A stretch of DNA of 37,590 nucleotides, from positions 1 to 37,590 of the forward strand of contig SVFN01000032.1 of the NCBI GenBank assembly GCA_015056815.1, written 5' to 3'. Positions within the stretch are counted from its first letter, which is position 1, and each line of letters begins with the position of its first letter. The position numbers and the translations under genes are program-made. The stretch comes from Lachnospiraceae bacterium. Its GTDB lineage: Bacteria; Bacillota; Clostridia; Lachnospirales; Lachnospiraceae. The notes below the pieces were generated by a model. That model did no database searches and was not told where the DNA came from. It saw nothing but the letters and a program-made list of their open reading frames with translations. Positions 18,319-27,133 of this stretch are shown piece by piece.

Positions 18319-18493
18319 TCACAGCCCCGTTTTCCTTCCGGATATAGCGCGGCGTCCCGGGGCAGTCCTCATAAGGATTCATGGGACAATAACAGAACAG
18401 ACAGTTAAATGCCTCCCCTGCTTTGATCGGATGGCAGGGGAAATATTTGCAACCGGTATTTTGAAAAAACTTATGACTGTTTGGTATTTCCAT
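18221..18493 (-). CDS. Cysteine-rich small-domain protein (PF04071-type), cobalamin neighbourhood
   Basis: A 90-aa protein with at least eight cysteines: NTGCKYFPCHP, FNCLFCYCPMNPYEDCPG and DCTGCLFPHRPENYE. This pattern matches the 'cysteine-rich small domain' family, probably metal-binding, which is repeatedly found beside or fused to late cobalamin genes in bacteria and archaea. Here it follows cobT by 78 bp on the same strand, which supports that link. Its biochemical role is unknown. Its 3' end overlaps the DUF885 gene on the opposite strand by 98 bp. Confidence 0.88.
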   Translation of the reverse strand: MEIPNSHKFFQNTGCKYFPCHPIKAGEAFNCLFCYCPMNPYEDCPGTPRYIRKENGAVIKDCTGCLFPHRPENYEKIVAFLKDKIKTAGG

Positions 18494-18571
18494 AGATCTT
18501 CTCCTCTTTTGGCGCTTATCTTCTCACTGTTGTTCTCCTGACCGGCTGTTTGATCAAGCTGCCGCTGCAGG

Positions 18572-19639
18572 TCATACAAGCGGTTCATACTGTCCGATCT
18601 GTGTCTCTTCAAAACGGTGGGCATCCTCGTATTCTGCCAGTGCGATGTCTAAAAGCGGCAGCAGACACACGCCGCCGGTTCCCTCTCCCAGAGACATCCC
18701 GGCATGGATCATCGGAGACAGTCCCAGTTCTTTCAGGATCATCTTTCCCGCCGGTTCTTTGGACACATGACTCGCAAACATAAATTCACGGCAGGCAGGT
18801 GAAAGTCTCACTGCCAGAAGTGCTGATACGGAAGAGATAAATCCGTCGATCACCACCGGCATCCGGTAAACGGCTCCGCCCAGAAACATTCCGGTCATGG
18901 CAGCTATGTCAAAGCCTCCCACCTTGGACAATACATCGATCGGATCGTTGCTGTCCGGCCGGTGCAGGTCGATTGCCTGCTCTATCACCCGGATCTTTCG
19001 TGCAAGTCCCGCAAAGCTGAGTCCTGCGCCGCGTCCCGTGACTTCTGAAACATTTTTCTCCAGCAGAACCGCAGCAATGGCGCTGGAGGTCGTTGTGTTC
19101 CCGATCCCCATCTCGCCCGTCACTACAATGTCATAGCCCTGCTCTTTCAAAGACCGGATAAGCTCCATGCCGGTCAGGATTCCAAGACAGGCCTGCTCTT
19201 TGCACATTGCGGGTGTCTTCGCCAGATTGGCGGTCCCCTTTGCGATCTTGTGCGCCCAGAGACGTGGATGCCGGATGTCGGATGCCAGCCCCACATCCGC
19301 CACAAACGTATCCGCCCCTGCGGCTTTTGCCATGATATTGATATTCGATCTTCCCTCTGCGATTTCCAGCGCGACTGCAGAGCTGACAGAGGCATCCGTC
19401 TGCGTCACCCCTTCCGCCACCACACCGTTATCTGCACAGACCACCATCGCACAACGTTTTTTCAGTGTAACGTTCTTTGTACCTTGTATTCCCGCCAGCC
19501 GGATCACTGTCTCTTCCAGTTCCCCCAGGCTTCCAAGCGGTTTACATACGCCGTCCCAGTGTTTTTTCGCCCGTTCCATCGCCGTCAGATCGAGTGGCAG
19601 GATCCCCTCCAGCCGGTCTTTTAATTCTTGCTTCTCCAT
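18572..19639 (-). CDS. cobT: Nicotinate-nucleotide--dimethylbenzimidazole phosphoribosyltransferase
   Basis: A 355-aa cytoplasmic enzyme that transfers ribose 5-phosphate from nicotinate mononucleotide to the lower-ligand base, giving the alpha-ribotide used to close the cobalamin nucleotide loop. KPLGSLGELE (33-42), VVTGEMGIGNTT, DPIDVLSKVGGFDIAAMTG and LGEGTGG with Glu319 (equivalent to the catalytic Glu317 of Salmonella CobT) are all present. It starts 41 bp after the rluA-cobQ stop on the same strand and precedes the Cys-rich protein, forming a small cobalamin-assembly operon. The lower-ligand base used by this organism cannot be read from CobT alone. Confidence 0.96.
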   Translation of the reverse strand: MEKQELKDRLEGILPLDLTAMERAKKHWDGVCKPLGSLGELEETVIRLAGIQGTKNVTLKKRCAMVVCADNGVVAEGVTQTDASVSSAVALEIAEGRSNINIMAKAAGADTFVADVGLASDIRHPRLWAHKIAKGTANLAKTPAMCKEQACLGILTGMELIRSLKEQGYDIVVTGEMGIGNTTTSSAIAAVLLEKNVSEVTGRGAGLSFAGLARKIRVIEQAIDLHRPDSNDPIDVLSKVGGFDIAAMTGMFLGGAVYRMPVVIDGFISSVSALLAVRLSPACREFMFASHVSKEPAGKMILKELGLSPMIHAGMSLGEGTGGVCLLPLLDIALAEYEDAHRFEETQIGQYEPLV

Positions 19640-19680
19640 ACCTGTCCTTCCGTCATCTGATTCTTTTCTCTATGTGCCTC

Positions 19681-22092
19681 TCAAACAGGCTCTTCCTGTG
19701 CATGCTTCTCAAGCCCCATGATCCGATAAAGCGCCTGCATATCCATATTCTGGCGGATCATATCCGCCAAACGGTCAAATTGTTCTTCCCGGTAGTCTCT
19801 GCGGTCCTTCGCCCGAAGCTGTCCCGGCTCATATCCTTTTTGTTTCAAAAGAACCCGGATAATGGTCTCTGCCACATCCTTTTCATCGAAAATACCATGG
19901 ACATATGTGCCATACACATTTCCTCTCCATGCACCGTCCTGCATTCCGACAGTCTTTTCTTCCGGATCTTTCTTTTGCAAAACACCATCAACGCGTGCCG
20001 TTACTGCGGCGTCAGTTGTATCGTTTTCATACCTACACAGGCTTTCCGGTTCTGTCAGATGCACTGCGCCTTCTGAATACTCTGTTCTGCCATGATGCAG
20101 TTCATAACCGGCAAATCTCTTCCCCGAAAGCTCTGAAAAGACACCGCCTATCTTTGAAAACATTCCCGGAGTCTGTCTGCGGTATTTCTGCTTCCCAAAA
20201 ACAGTCCGGACCGGCAAAAGTCCCATTCCGCGCACCGTCTTTGCACCTTCCACCCCGGCTTCGTCTGCGATCTGCATTCCCAGCATCTGGTATCCGCCAC
20301 AGATCCCAAAGAGCGGTGTGCCCTTCTCCACCAGCCGGTTGATCGAAGCCTCCAGTCCGTTTTTCCGCATCCAGAGCAGATCATCGATCGTACTTTTCGT
20401 CCCGGGCAGAAAGATCAGATCCGGACTGCCGAGCTCTGCCGCTGCTGACACAAACCGCACCGAGACCTCGTCAAACTGCCCGAACACATCAAAGTCCGTA
20501 AAATTAGAAAGTCTCGGAAAACGTATCACCGCCAGATCCAAAAGTGCATCCGCATTCTTTGCAAGCAGACGCCCGCTCAGGCTGTCCTCGTCTTCCAGAT
20601 CCAGTCTTATAAACGGAAGCACCCCCACAACCGGAATTCCGGTCAACTCCTCGATCCGTTCCAGTCCCGGTTCCAGTATGGAAACATCTCCCCGGAATTT
20701 ATTCACGATCAGTCCCCTGATCCGCTCCTGCTCCTCTTGCTCCAGAAGTTTCACTGTACCGTACAGTTGTGCGAACACACCGCCTCTGTCGATATCCCCG
20801 ACCAGTAATACCGGTGCATCCGCCAGCTGCGCCATCCCCATGTTGACAATATCATTTTCCTTCAGATTGATCTCCGCCGGGCTTCCTGCTCCCTCGATGA
20901 CGATCACATCATATTCGTCCGCCAGAGACTTATAGGCTTTTAAAACTTCGGGAATGAGCCGTTTCTTTTCCGCAAAATAGTCCTTTGCGGTCCGGTTGCC
21001 GATCACTTCCCCGTTAACAATGACCTGAGAGCCGGTATCACTGTTGGGCTTGAGCAAAATGGGATTCATCCGTACCGACGGCTCGATCCCACAGGCCTGC
21101 GCCTGCATAACCTGAGCCCGTCCCATTTCCAGTCCTTCTTTTGTGATAAAGGAATTGAGCGCCATATTCTGGGATTTAAACGGACATACCCTGTATCCGT
21201 CCTGCTTCAAAACCCTGCAGATTCCTGCCGCCACCAGACTTTTCCCCGCATTGGACATGGTGCCCTGTATCATGATCGGTCTTGCCATGTTATTTATCGC
21301 CCCGAAATACTTAAAAAACCGAAAGCACTCGTTTTGCGGTTCCTGGCGAAAATGCATTTCTTTTCCCGTGCCCGGATGGATAAATGTCAGTTCTGCCGCA
21401 CAAAGTGCCACTGTTTTTACCGACCGTTCTTCCGACCGCTTCGCCGTTTCATCCGTTCCGTATTTCCGGTCGCCCAAAAGCGGCAGCCCCGCATGCGCAA
21501 GCTGGGTACGGATCTGATGAAAGCGCCCGGTCAGAAGCTGCACACGCAATAGCGCCAGATCTTCTTTTTGTTCTAAAACTTCATAAACAAGAACCGCTTT
21601 TTTGGCCCCGGACGTACCTTTTTTCACGATCTTGGCCAGATTCGTCCTGCTGTCTTTCATCATATAATCGGTGAGTGTCTCTTTGCCCGACAACCCTCTG
21701 TCTCCGTTTTCAACATGGGCGATTGCATAATATACCTTCTCGCATGCTCCATTTGCCCCATGGTTCCGTTCTGCTCTGCCTACCCTTCCGGTCAGTCTCT
21801 TTTTATGATCCGCACCGTTTTCTTCTGCCGTTTTTGCCCTTTCGGAAAACTGTGTGCTCAGATAAGCTGCACTGTTTTTCGTTTTTGCAAACACCAAAAG
21901 CCCCTCCACAGGCTGATCCAGTCTGTGGATCAGTCCCAGATAGGCAGGTTTCCCGCCGTTTTTTGCCGTCAGGTAAGTATTCAGCTCGCTGACTGCATCC
22001 GGCTGTGCCACACGTGCCGACTGTGTGGCCAGTCCCGCCGGCTTATAGATCACAATGATTTCTTTATCCTCATATAATATCTGTGTTCTCAT
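19681..22092 (-). CDS. cobQ: Fused RluA-type pseudouridine synthase and adenosylcobyric acid synthase
   Basis: A single open frame of 803 aa from the chosen start. Residues 1 to about 265 are an RluA-type rRNA/tRNA pseudouridine synthase: IVIYKPAGL, catalytic Asp59 in HRLDQPVEGLLVFAK, and LLTGRFHQIRTQLAHAGLPLLGD, with a ~30-residue polar insertion near 85-115. From residue 269 (MARPIMIQGT, base 21288) a complete cobyric acid synthase follows: P-loop GTMSNAGKS, a class I glutaminase domain with GICGGYQMLG (Cys598) and VHGIFD (His732). CobQ amidates four side chains of adenosylcobyrinate a,c-diamide. The start at 22092 is favoured by GAGGA 6 nt upstream; the frame is open to 22206. The internal ATG at 21288 has only a weak GGGG site, so the second enzyme may be made as a fusion. 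cobT follows. Confidence 0.9.
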   Translation of the reverse strand: MRTQILYEDKEIIVIYKPAGLATQSARVAQPDAVSELNTYLTAKNGGKPAYLGLIHRLDQPVEGLLVFAKTKNSAAYLSTQFSERAKTAEENGADHKKRLTGRVGRAERNHGANGACEKVYYAIAHVENGDRGLSGKETLTDYMMKDSRTNLAKIVKKGTSGAKKAVLVYEVLEQKEDLALLRVQLLTGRFHQIRTQLAHAGLPLLGDRKYGTDETAKRSEERSVKTVALCAAELTFIHPGTGKEMHFRQEPQNECFRFFKYFGAINNMARPIMIQGTMSNAGKSLVAAGICRVLKQDGYRVCPFKSQNMALNSFITKEGLEMGRAQVMQAQACGIEPSVRMNPILLKPNSDTGSQVIVNGEVIGNRTAKDYFAEKKRLIPEVLKAYKSLADEYDVIVIEGAGSPAEINLKENDIVNMGMAQLADAPVLLVGDIDRGGVFAQLYGTVKLLEQEEQERIRGLIVNKFRGDVSILEPGLERIEELTGIPVVGVLPFIRLDLEDEDSLSGRLLAKNADALLDLAVIRFPRLSNFTDFDVFGQFDEVSVRFVSAAAELGSPDLIFLPGTKSTIDDLLWMRKNGLEASINRLVEKGTPLFGICGGYQMLGMQIADEAGVEGAKTVRGMGLLPVRTVFGKQKYRRQTPGMFSKIGGVFSELSGKRFAGYELHHGRTEYSEGAVHLTEPESLCRYENDTTDAAVTARVDGVLQKKDPEEKTVGMQDGAWRGNVYGTYVHGIFDEKDVAETIIRVLLKQKGYEPGQLRAKDRRDYREEQFDRLADMIRQNMDMQALYRIMGLEKHAQEEPV

Positions 22093-22190
22093 ATTCATTC
22101 CTCGCATACATCCATCATCAATATACCACATTTCCCTTCCGTTTTTCCAGTTGACTTTTGGGAATATCCTCCCGGCCTTTCCTATAAAGT

Positions 22191-22214
22191 AAAAAGCGGC
22201 AGTCATCCTGCCGC
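22191..22214 (-). terminator. Intrinsic terminator of the two-component operon
   Basis: Minus strand: stem GCGGCAG/CTGCCGC (22214-22208 with 22202-22196), 5-nt loop, followed by five T residues, 11 bp after the response regulator stop. It separates the operon from rluA-cobQ. Confidence 0.85.
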
Positions 22215-22224
22215 CCTGTCTTTT

Positions 22225-22914
22225 TTAAACTTTAAACCGGTATCCAACCCCCCAGATCGTCTCAATATACTGTGGTTTGGAAGTATCAAATTCAATCTTC
22301 TCCCGGATCTTTTTGATATGCACTGTCACTGTGGCAATATCCCCGATCGACTCCATATCCCAGATTTCCCGGAACAGTTCTTCCTTGGAATACACATGAT
22401 TCGGATTTTCCGCAAGGAAAGTAAGCAGATCAAACTCCTTGGTGGTAAACGTCTTTTCTTCTCCATTCAAATACACCCTGCGGGCAGTCTTATCGATCTT
22501 AAGCCCCCGGATCTCCACGATGTCATTCACTTTCTGGTTGGAATGGATCAGTCTCTCATAGCGGGACAGATGTGCCTTCACCCTCGCCACAAGCTCACTC
22601 GGGCTGAAAGGCTTCGTCATATAGTCATCCGCACCAAGTCCCAGTCCCCTGATCTTATCGATATCGTCTTTCTTGGCCGAAACCATAATGATCGGTATAT
22701 TCTTCTCCTCTCTGATCCTTCTGCAGATCTCATATCCGTCTATACCCGGAAGCATCAGATCTAAGATCACCAAGTCAAAATCTTGTCCCAGTGCTTTTTC
22801 CAGACCGCTTTTTCCCTCATTGGCAATCTCCACTTCATAGCTGTTGATCTCCAGATAATCCCGCTCCAGATCTGCGATCTCCGCTTCGTCTTCAATGATC
22901 AAAATCTTACTCAT
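22225..22914 (-). CDS. OmpR/PhoB-family response regulator
   Basis: A 229-aa transcription factor: receiver domain with acidic pair in IIEDEAE, phospho-acceptor Asp52 in LVILDLMLPGIDG, conserved Thr/Ser and Lys (MVSAKKDD), then a C-terminal winged helix (ITTKEFDLLTFL-like segment TTKEFDLLTFLAENP, VTVHIKKIREKIE, YIETIWGVGYRFKV). The start at 22914 overlaps the end of the upstream kinase gene by 8 nt, so translation is probably coupled. Its target genes are not evident. Confidence 0.94.
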   Translation of the reverse strand: MSKILIIEDEAEIADLERDYLEINSYEVEIANEGKSGLEKALGQDFDLVILDLMLPGIDGYEICRRIREEKNIPIIMVSAKKDDIDKIRGLGLGADDYMTKPFSPSELVARVKAHLSRYERLIHSNQKVNDIVEIRGLKIDKTARRVYLNGEEKTFTTKEFDLLTFLAENPNHVYSKEELFREIWDMESIGDIATVTVHIKKIREKIEFDTSKPQYIETIWGVGYRFKV

Positions 22915-24025
22915 TCTGCTCTTTCTCCTCATATTTTCTTAATACAAAATGCATACAGGTCCCTTCGCCCTCTTTGCTGGTCGCCCAGATATATCCTCCG
23001 TGATCCTCAATGATCTTCTTTACAATGGAAAGGCCGATCCCGCTGCCCCCTTTCATGGAATTGCGGGAAGCATCCGTCCGGTAAAACCGTTCGAAAATGC
23101 GTGCCAGATCCTTCTGGCTGATCCCTTTTCCATTATCCTCGATCTCCACACGTATGGAATCCAGCTCATCCAGGATACGGATCTCGATCAGTCCGTTCTC
23201 CTTATCCAGATACTTCACACTGTTGCCGATGATATTGTTGATCACACGCCGCATCTGCTCCGGATCGGCTATCACCAGTGTATCGTCAGGCACCATGTTG
23301 ATAAAGTCAAGCCGGATATTCTTGGATTCCAGATCCAGCCCGACCTCCTCGATACAATCCTGGAAATACTCTGCCACATTGATGCGGTGAAAATTGTATG
23401 GGATCTGATTGGCATCAATGCTGGAATAGATCGTCAGTTCATTGATCAGCCTGTCCATGTCATTCGCCTTGTTATAGATCGTCCTGATATAGCGGTCCAT
23501 CTTCTCCGGCGTATCTGCGATCCCGTCCATGATCCCTTCCACATATCCTTTAATGGATGTGATCGGCGTCTTCAGATCATGGGAAATATTGCTCACAAGC
23601 TCTCTGTTTTTTCTCTCACTCTCCACAGTCTTTTCCATGGACTCCTTCAGCTTGCTGCGCATATCCTCATAATTGTCAAACAGTGCTCCCACTTCACCGT
23701 TATAGCAATTAAACATTTTATAGTCCATATCACCGGAAGCAATATGCTGCATGGCAATATTCATATCGGTCATGGGCTTGACTAATTCATTGTGTATCCA
23801 GCGGCGCATCAGACCGATGACAAACAGAAGCACGATCACGATCACCGCGATCATATCCGCCAGAAAGTATTTGATAAACTGCTTTTCCAGATCGGGGGAC
23901 ATCGCCTGCTTTTGTACTGCCTTCATCATGCAGGATTTCATGATCATGTTGGAAATACTGATCGTGATCAAAGGAAAGATGATGATACACGCATATAAAA
24001 TATATAGTTTTGTCGTCAGCTTCAT
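22907..24025 (-). CDS. Sensor histidine kinase
   Basis: A 372-aa membrane kinase from the start MKLTTKLYILYACI. Two transmembrane helices (about 7-27 and 55-74) enclose only ~27 extracytoplasmic residues containing a Cys (KSCMMKA). HAMP (about 75-128), HisKA with phospho-acceptor His149 in SNISHDLKTPITSIKGY, and HATPase boxes (NIIGNSVKYL, DNGKGIS, GGSGIGLSIVKKI) follow. A short loop suggests sensing within the membrane or through a partner. The frame extends to a GTG at 24097; ATGs at 24034 and 24025 give a normal N-terminus. The kinase gene comes first and the regulator second, an order less common than the reverse. Confidence 0.92.
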   Translation of the reverse strand: MKLTTKLYILYACIIIFPLITISISNMIMKSCMMKAVQKQAMSPDLEKQFIKYFLADMIAVIVIVLLFVIGLMRRWIHNELVKPMTDMNIAMQHIASGDMDYKMFNCYNGEVGALFDNYEDMRSKLKESMEKTVESERKNRELVSNISHDLKTPITSIKGYVEGIMDGIADTPEKMDRYIRTIYNKANDMDRLINELTIYSSIDANQIPYNFHRINVAEYFQDCIEEVGLDLESKNIRLDFINMVPDDTLVIADPEQMRRVINNIIGNSVKYLDKENGLIEIRILDELDSIRVEIEDNGKGISQKDLARIFERFYRTDASRNSMKGGSGIGLSIVKKIIEDHGGYIWATSKEGEGTCMHFVLRKYEEKEQNE

Positions 24026-24287
24026 GCCCTGCATGGTACAGGGACATTCCTTCTTCTTTTTCAATGTATACTCCCCAAAAATGATGATAAAGACCACAGC
24101 CGGACATATGCTTTGGTACTTGAATCTATCAGCCGCGGATCAATAAACAGCCATGAGGATATTATACCATCAAAATTTCAGAATGCTACGGGATTCATGA
24201 TATTATTATGATTTTTATAAAATTTTAATTGTGCCTCTTATGCTTATAAAATCGGGCATTAAGCAGATTTTCCGCCTTCCCGTGTAA

Positions 24288-24316
24288 TTGACACAACCGG
24301 TAATGGTTGTTATAAT
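24288..24316 (+). promoter_or_regulatory. Consensus promoter of rubrerythrin with internal operator-like palindrome
   Basis: TTGACA (24288-24293), 17-bp spacer and TATAAT (24311-24316) match the housekeeping consensus at every position. The spacer carries ACAACC-N6-GGTTGT (24293-24310), a perfect inverted repeat placed where a bound repressor would block RNA polymerase. Confidence 0.9.
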
Positions 24317-24405
24317 TTGAGTACTTGTTCAGTTGTCCGGAAAACTTGCAGCAGCACAGTAAAATCTCTGCTGTAAAATATATTTTCTAAAATGGAGGAA
24401 TGATT

Positions 24406-24945
24406 ATGAAGTATGTATGTCAGGTATGTGGTTACGTTCATGAAGGAGATTCTGCACCGGAAAAATGCCCCGTATGTAATGCTCCCGCCGAGAAATTTAC
24501 CGCTCAGTCCGAAGATATGACATGGGCCAGCGAACATGTAGTCGGTGTGGCACAGGGTGTCAGCGAAGACATTCTGAATGACCTTCGCGCCAACTTCACC
24601 GGAGAATGCTCAGAGGTCGGCATGTATCTTGCTATGGCAAGAGTTGCTTACAGAGAAGGCTATGCTGAGATCGGTGCTTACTGGGAAAAAGCTGCATGGG
24701 AAGAGGCTGAGCACGCCGCAAAATTCGCAGAGCTTTTAGGCGAAGTCGTTACAGACTCCACCAAGAAAAATCTGGAGATGCGCGTAGAGGCAGAAAACGG
24801 AGCGACAGCAGGCAAGACAGATCTTGCGAAACGTGCCAAAGCAGCGAATCTCGATGCGATCCACGATACCGTACATGAGATGGCCCGCGATGAGGCAAGA
24901 CACGGCAAGGCATTTAAGGGTCTTCTGGAGAGATATTTCGGTTAA
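24406..24945 (+). CDS. Reverse rubrerythrin
   Basis: A 179-aa cytoplasmic peroxide/oxygen-detoxifying protein of anaerobes. The order is reversed relative to classical rubrerythrin: an N-terminal rubredoxin-type iron site (Cys5/Cys8 and Cys21/Cys24) is followed by a four-helix ferritin-like diiron domain with [28 protein letters not shown] and [11 protein letters not shown] ligand motifs. It reduces H2O2 to water with electrons from rubredoxin-linked reductases. The start at 24406 is favoured over the ATG two codons upstream because GGAGG is 7 nt away rather than 1-2. It has a consensus promoter and a terminator, so it is monocistronic. Confidence 0.95.
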   Translation: MKYVCQVCGYVHEGDSAPEKCPVCNAPAEKFTAQSEDMTWASEHVVGVAQGVSEDILNDLRANFTGECSEVGMYLAMARVAYREGYAEIGAYWEKAAWEEAEHAAKFAELLGEVVTDSTKKNLEMRVEAENGATAGKTDLAKRAKAANLDAIHDTVHEMARDEARHGKAFKGLLERYFG

Positions 24946-24987
24946 GAACTGTTTTGAGAAGATTCGTATTTCTATGGATTTAAAAGA

Positions 24988-25015
24988 GGGAGTGGTTTGA
25001 AGATAAACCACTCCC
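24988..25015. terminator. Hairpin terminator between convergent genes
   Basis: GGGAGTGGTTT (24988-24998) and AAACCACTCCC (25005-25015) form an 11-bp perfect stem with a 6-nt loop. It is T-rich on the minus-strand side (CTCTTTTAAA) and moderately so on the plus side, so it may serve both rubrerythrin and the convergent TPR-GGDEF gene. Confidence 0.85.
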
Positions 25016-25123
25016 TTATCTGTTATATTGCTTTTTCTTCCCGCCTTTTGCAGATGTGCACCGGATCGCTCTGCCCGATCCTTCTATTTCTGCGACAGTT
25101 GCCTCGTCCGGCCTGTATTTATT

Positions 25124-27133
25124 CTAATCCTCCCCCTGTGGATCCGCACATTTAGAGGCGAAGGAAACCGGAATCCGACCGCTGTAGGGTGTCTTCTTCC
25201 ATTCGCTCTGTACACGCTCCACGATCAGACGAACCTGTTCCTTTTCAAACTCCGGCAAAAGGATCAGAAAACAATTGGTCTTATTCTGGGTGATAACATC
25301 ACTCTTTCGCAGGGATTTCTGAAGAATGGTGCCAAACTGGTAGATGGCTTCTGCGATCTCCTCCGAATTGATACCGTCCGAGAAGGTAAGCGAGAGCATC
25401 AGCCAGATATATCCATTCTGATAACGCTGGGAAAAACGATCCATAAAGCGATAGATCCAGGAGAAGGCCTCCTGCCCGACCCACATGGCATCGCGGGCTC
25501 CCCCTCTTTCTTCACAGATCTTCAATGCCTGATCCAGTTCTTTCTCCAGATCCAGTTCCAGAGAGTCTTCATAGTGAGTCGCATCATATAACCGGTAACC
25601 ATGCTTTCCGCTCTGTTTCACCTGATAGAGCGCCTTGTCCGCATGGGAAAAAAACTCCTGATAACTGCCGCCTTCTTCCGGCACACGCACAGCACCTAAG
25701 GAGACACCGATCGGAACCGCAAACTCTCCGCCTGCCAGCTCTTTGCACTCAGACAAAAGCTGCTCATTCAGCCTTTCCGTAAAGGCAGCCGCCGCCCGCT
25801 CTTCCTGCGTGTTGCGGAAATATACCAAAAATTCGTCGCCACCGATACGACAGAGCACATCTCCGTCGCGGCTGCGCCTCCTTGCGATATCGGCGAAGCA
25901 TTTCAGCACCTTGTCTCCCATATCGTGCCCGTAAATATCATTCACCAGCTTAAAATTATCGAGATCAAGAACCATCAGCATGCCGCCTCCGCCTTCCATG
26001 CACAGTCCCGCCATGATCTCCTCTGTCCCGGCCTTATTGTAAAAGCCGGTCAGAGCATCCGTGATCGCTTTTTCTTTATTTTTCTTCGCGATATTGAGAA
26101 GTTTGCGGACTTCTTTTGCCTTTTCCTCCGTCCGCTTACGCACAGCAAGCTGGATCTCTTTTTCTTCTTTGATCCGCCGCACATACAGTGCATTCAGGCT
26201 GGCACAGGCCTCCAGATGTTCCTGCGTCCTCCCTGCTGCCTGGGCATGATCCACATGCACACGCTCGGCAATGATCCGGTCTAATGTATGTCCTGTTTTC
26301 TCCGCATAGGAGGATAAGATCTCCAGATAACTGGCAGCTCTTTCAATCTCACCGTATTTGATCAGGATATGGGCGATCTTTTCAAATTTGTTATGTACCT
26401 CATAGGTATCCGTACTCTCGTCCCAGGAGGTGATCGTAAGATCCGAATACCGGTAAGCTTCCTTAAGATCTTTTTTCAAAAAAGAAGCAAGTGCCCTGCT
26501 GGCATAGATCGCCGTGATCGCCGGTTTATAGTCGGACAGATGATCGATCCGGCTTTCCAGATAGTCAAGTGTTTCATCCGCCTTTTGGGCTACTCTCAGA
26601 CTGCAGTAGCAGTCCGCCAGGTTCGTCCCATATATCGTTACAGACTCATGATTGTCCGGTTCCTTTCGAAGAACCTCCTGGAAGATCTTTACGAAGATTT
26701 TTACACATTTCTCATAGTCCGCAAGCTGATAATAGCACTCGCCAATATTGTTCAAAACGATATTTCTCGCCATCATGCACTTCCTGTGCTCCCGTACGAT
26801 CTGCTCAACCACATCATACGCCTCAAGTGCAAGCTGGTAATTTTCCTGTGCCGCATAGGCAAGCCCCAGGATATTATAGGCAAATGACTTTAAATTGAAA
26901 TCATCGGTCCCGTCAAGGAAGGACACCGATCTGTGAGCATATGTGAACATATTTACACGATGTCCGGCCCGGTAGCTTAGGACTGCAAGATAATAATTCG
27001 CCACAGCCATCAGGTACAGATCTCCACTTTTCTTTCCCTGACGCAGATAACTGTTTAGTTTTTTCTCTAGCACCGGCGTATTCTTCTGGTTTTCGATAAA
27101 CATCTGCCGGACTTCTTTCCAGGTATTATTCAT
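25124..27133 (-). CDS. Cytoplasmic TPR-GGDEF diguanylate cyclase
   Basis: A 669-aa protein without membrane segments. Residues about 1-320 are helical tetratricopeptide-like repeats (AVANYYLAVLSYRAG, AYNILGLAYAAQENYQLALEAYD, VLNNIGECYYQLADYEKCVKI). A charged coiled coil (about 322-362) leads to a GGDEF domain with intact GGDEF at 431-435 and the I-site RDGD five residues upstream, so regulated c-di-GMP synthesis is expected. The C-terminal ~120 residues (WVGQEAFSWIYRFMDRFS, KSDVITQNKTNCFLILLPE) resemble a degenerate second nucleotide-cyclase-like domain. The start at 27133 has GGAG 8 nt upstream; 23 extra in-frame codons lie before it. The TPR part probably binds a protein or peptide. Confidence 0.9.
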   Translation of the reverse strand: MNNTWKEVRQMFIENQKNTPVLEKKLNSYLRQGKKSGDLYLMAVANYYLAVLSYRAGHRVNMFTYAHRSVSFLDGTDDFNLKSFAYNILGLAYAAQENYQLALEAYDVVEQIVREHRKCMMARNIVLNNIGECYYQLADYEKCVKIFVKIFQEVLRKEPDNHESVTIYGTNLADCYCSLRVAQKADETLDYLESRIDHLSDYKPAITAIYASRALASFLKKDLKEAYRYSDLTITSWDESTDTYEVHNKFEKIAHILIKYGEIERAASYLEILSSYAEKTGHTLDRIIAERVHVDHAQAAGRTQEHLEACASLNALYVRRIKEEKEIQLAVRKRTEEKAKEVRKLLNIAKKNKEKAITDALTGFYNKAGTEEIMAGLCMEGGGGMLMVLDLDNFKLVNDIYGHDMGDKVLKCFADIARRRSRDGDVLCRIGGDEFLVYFRNTQEERAAAAFTERLNEQLLSECKELAGGEFAVPIGVSLGAVRVPEEGGSYQEFFSHADKALYQVKQSGKHGYRLYDATHYEDSLELDLEKELDQALKICEERGGARDAMWVGQEAFSWIYRFMDRFSQRYQNGYIWLMLSLTFSDGINSEEIAEAIYQFGTILQKSLRKSDVITQNKTNCFLILLPEFEKEQVRLIVERVQSEWKKTPYSGRIPVSFASKCADPQGED

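Noticed and set aside
20318-20935. 205-codon plus-strand frame opposite cobQ
   Set aside because: Ser/Arg-rich shadow frame produced by codon bias of the minus-strand gene.
22093-22190. Cobalamin riboswitch before rluA-cobQ
   Set aside because: Only ~100 bp are available after the preceding terminator and no B12-box-like sequence was seen.
22949-23785. 278-codon plus-strand frame opposite the histidine kinase
   Set aside because: His/Ile/Asp-rich composition typical of an antisense frame; the kinase on the other strand has all expected motifs.
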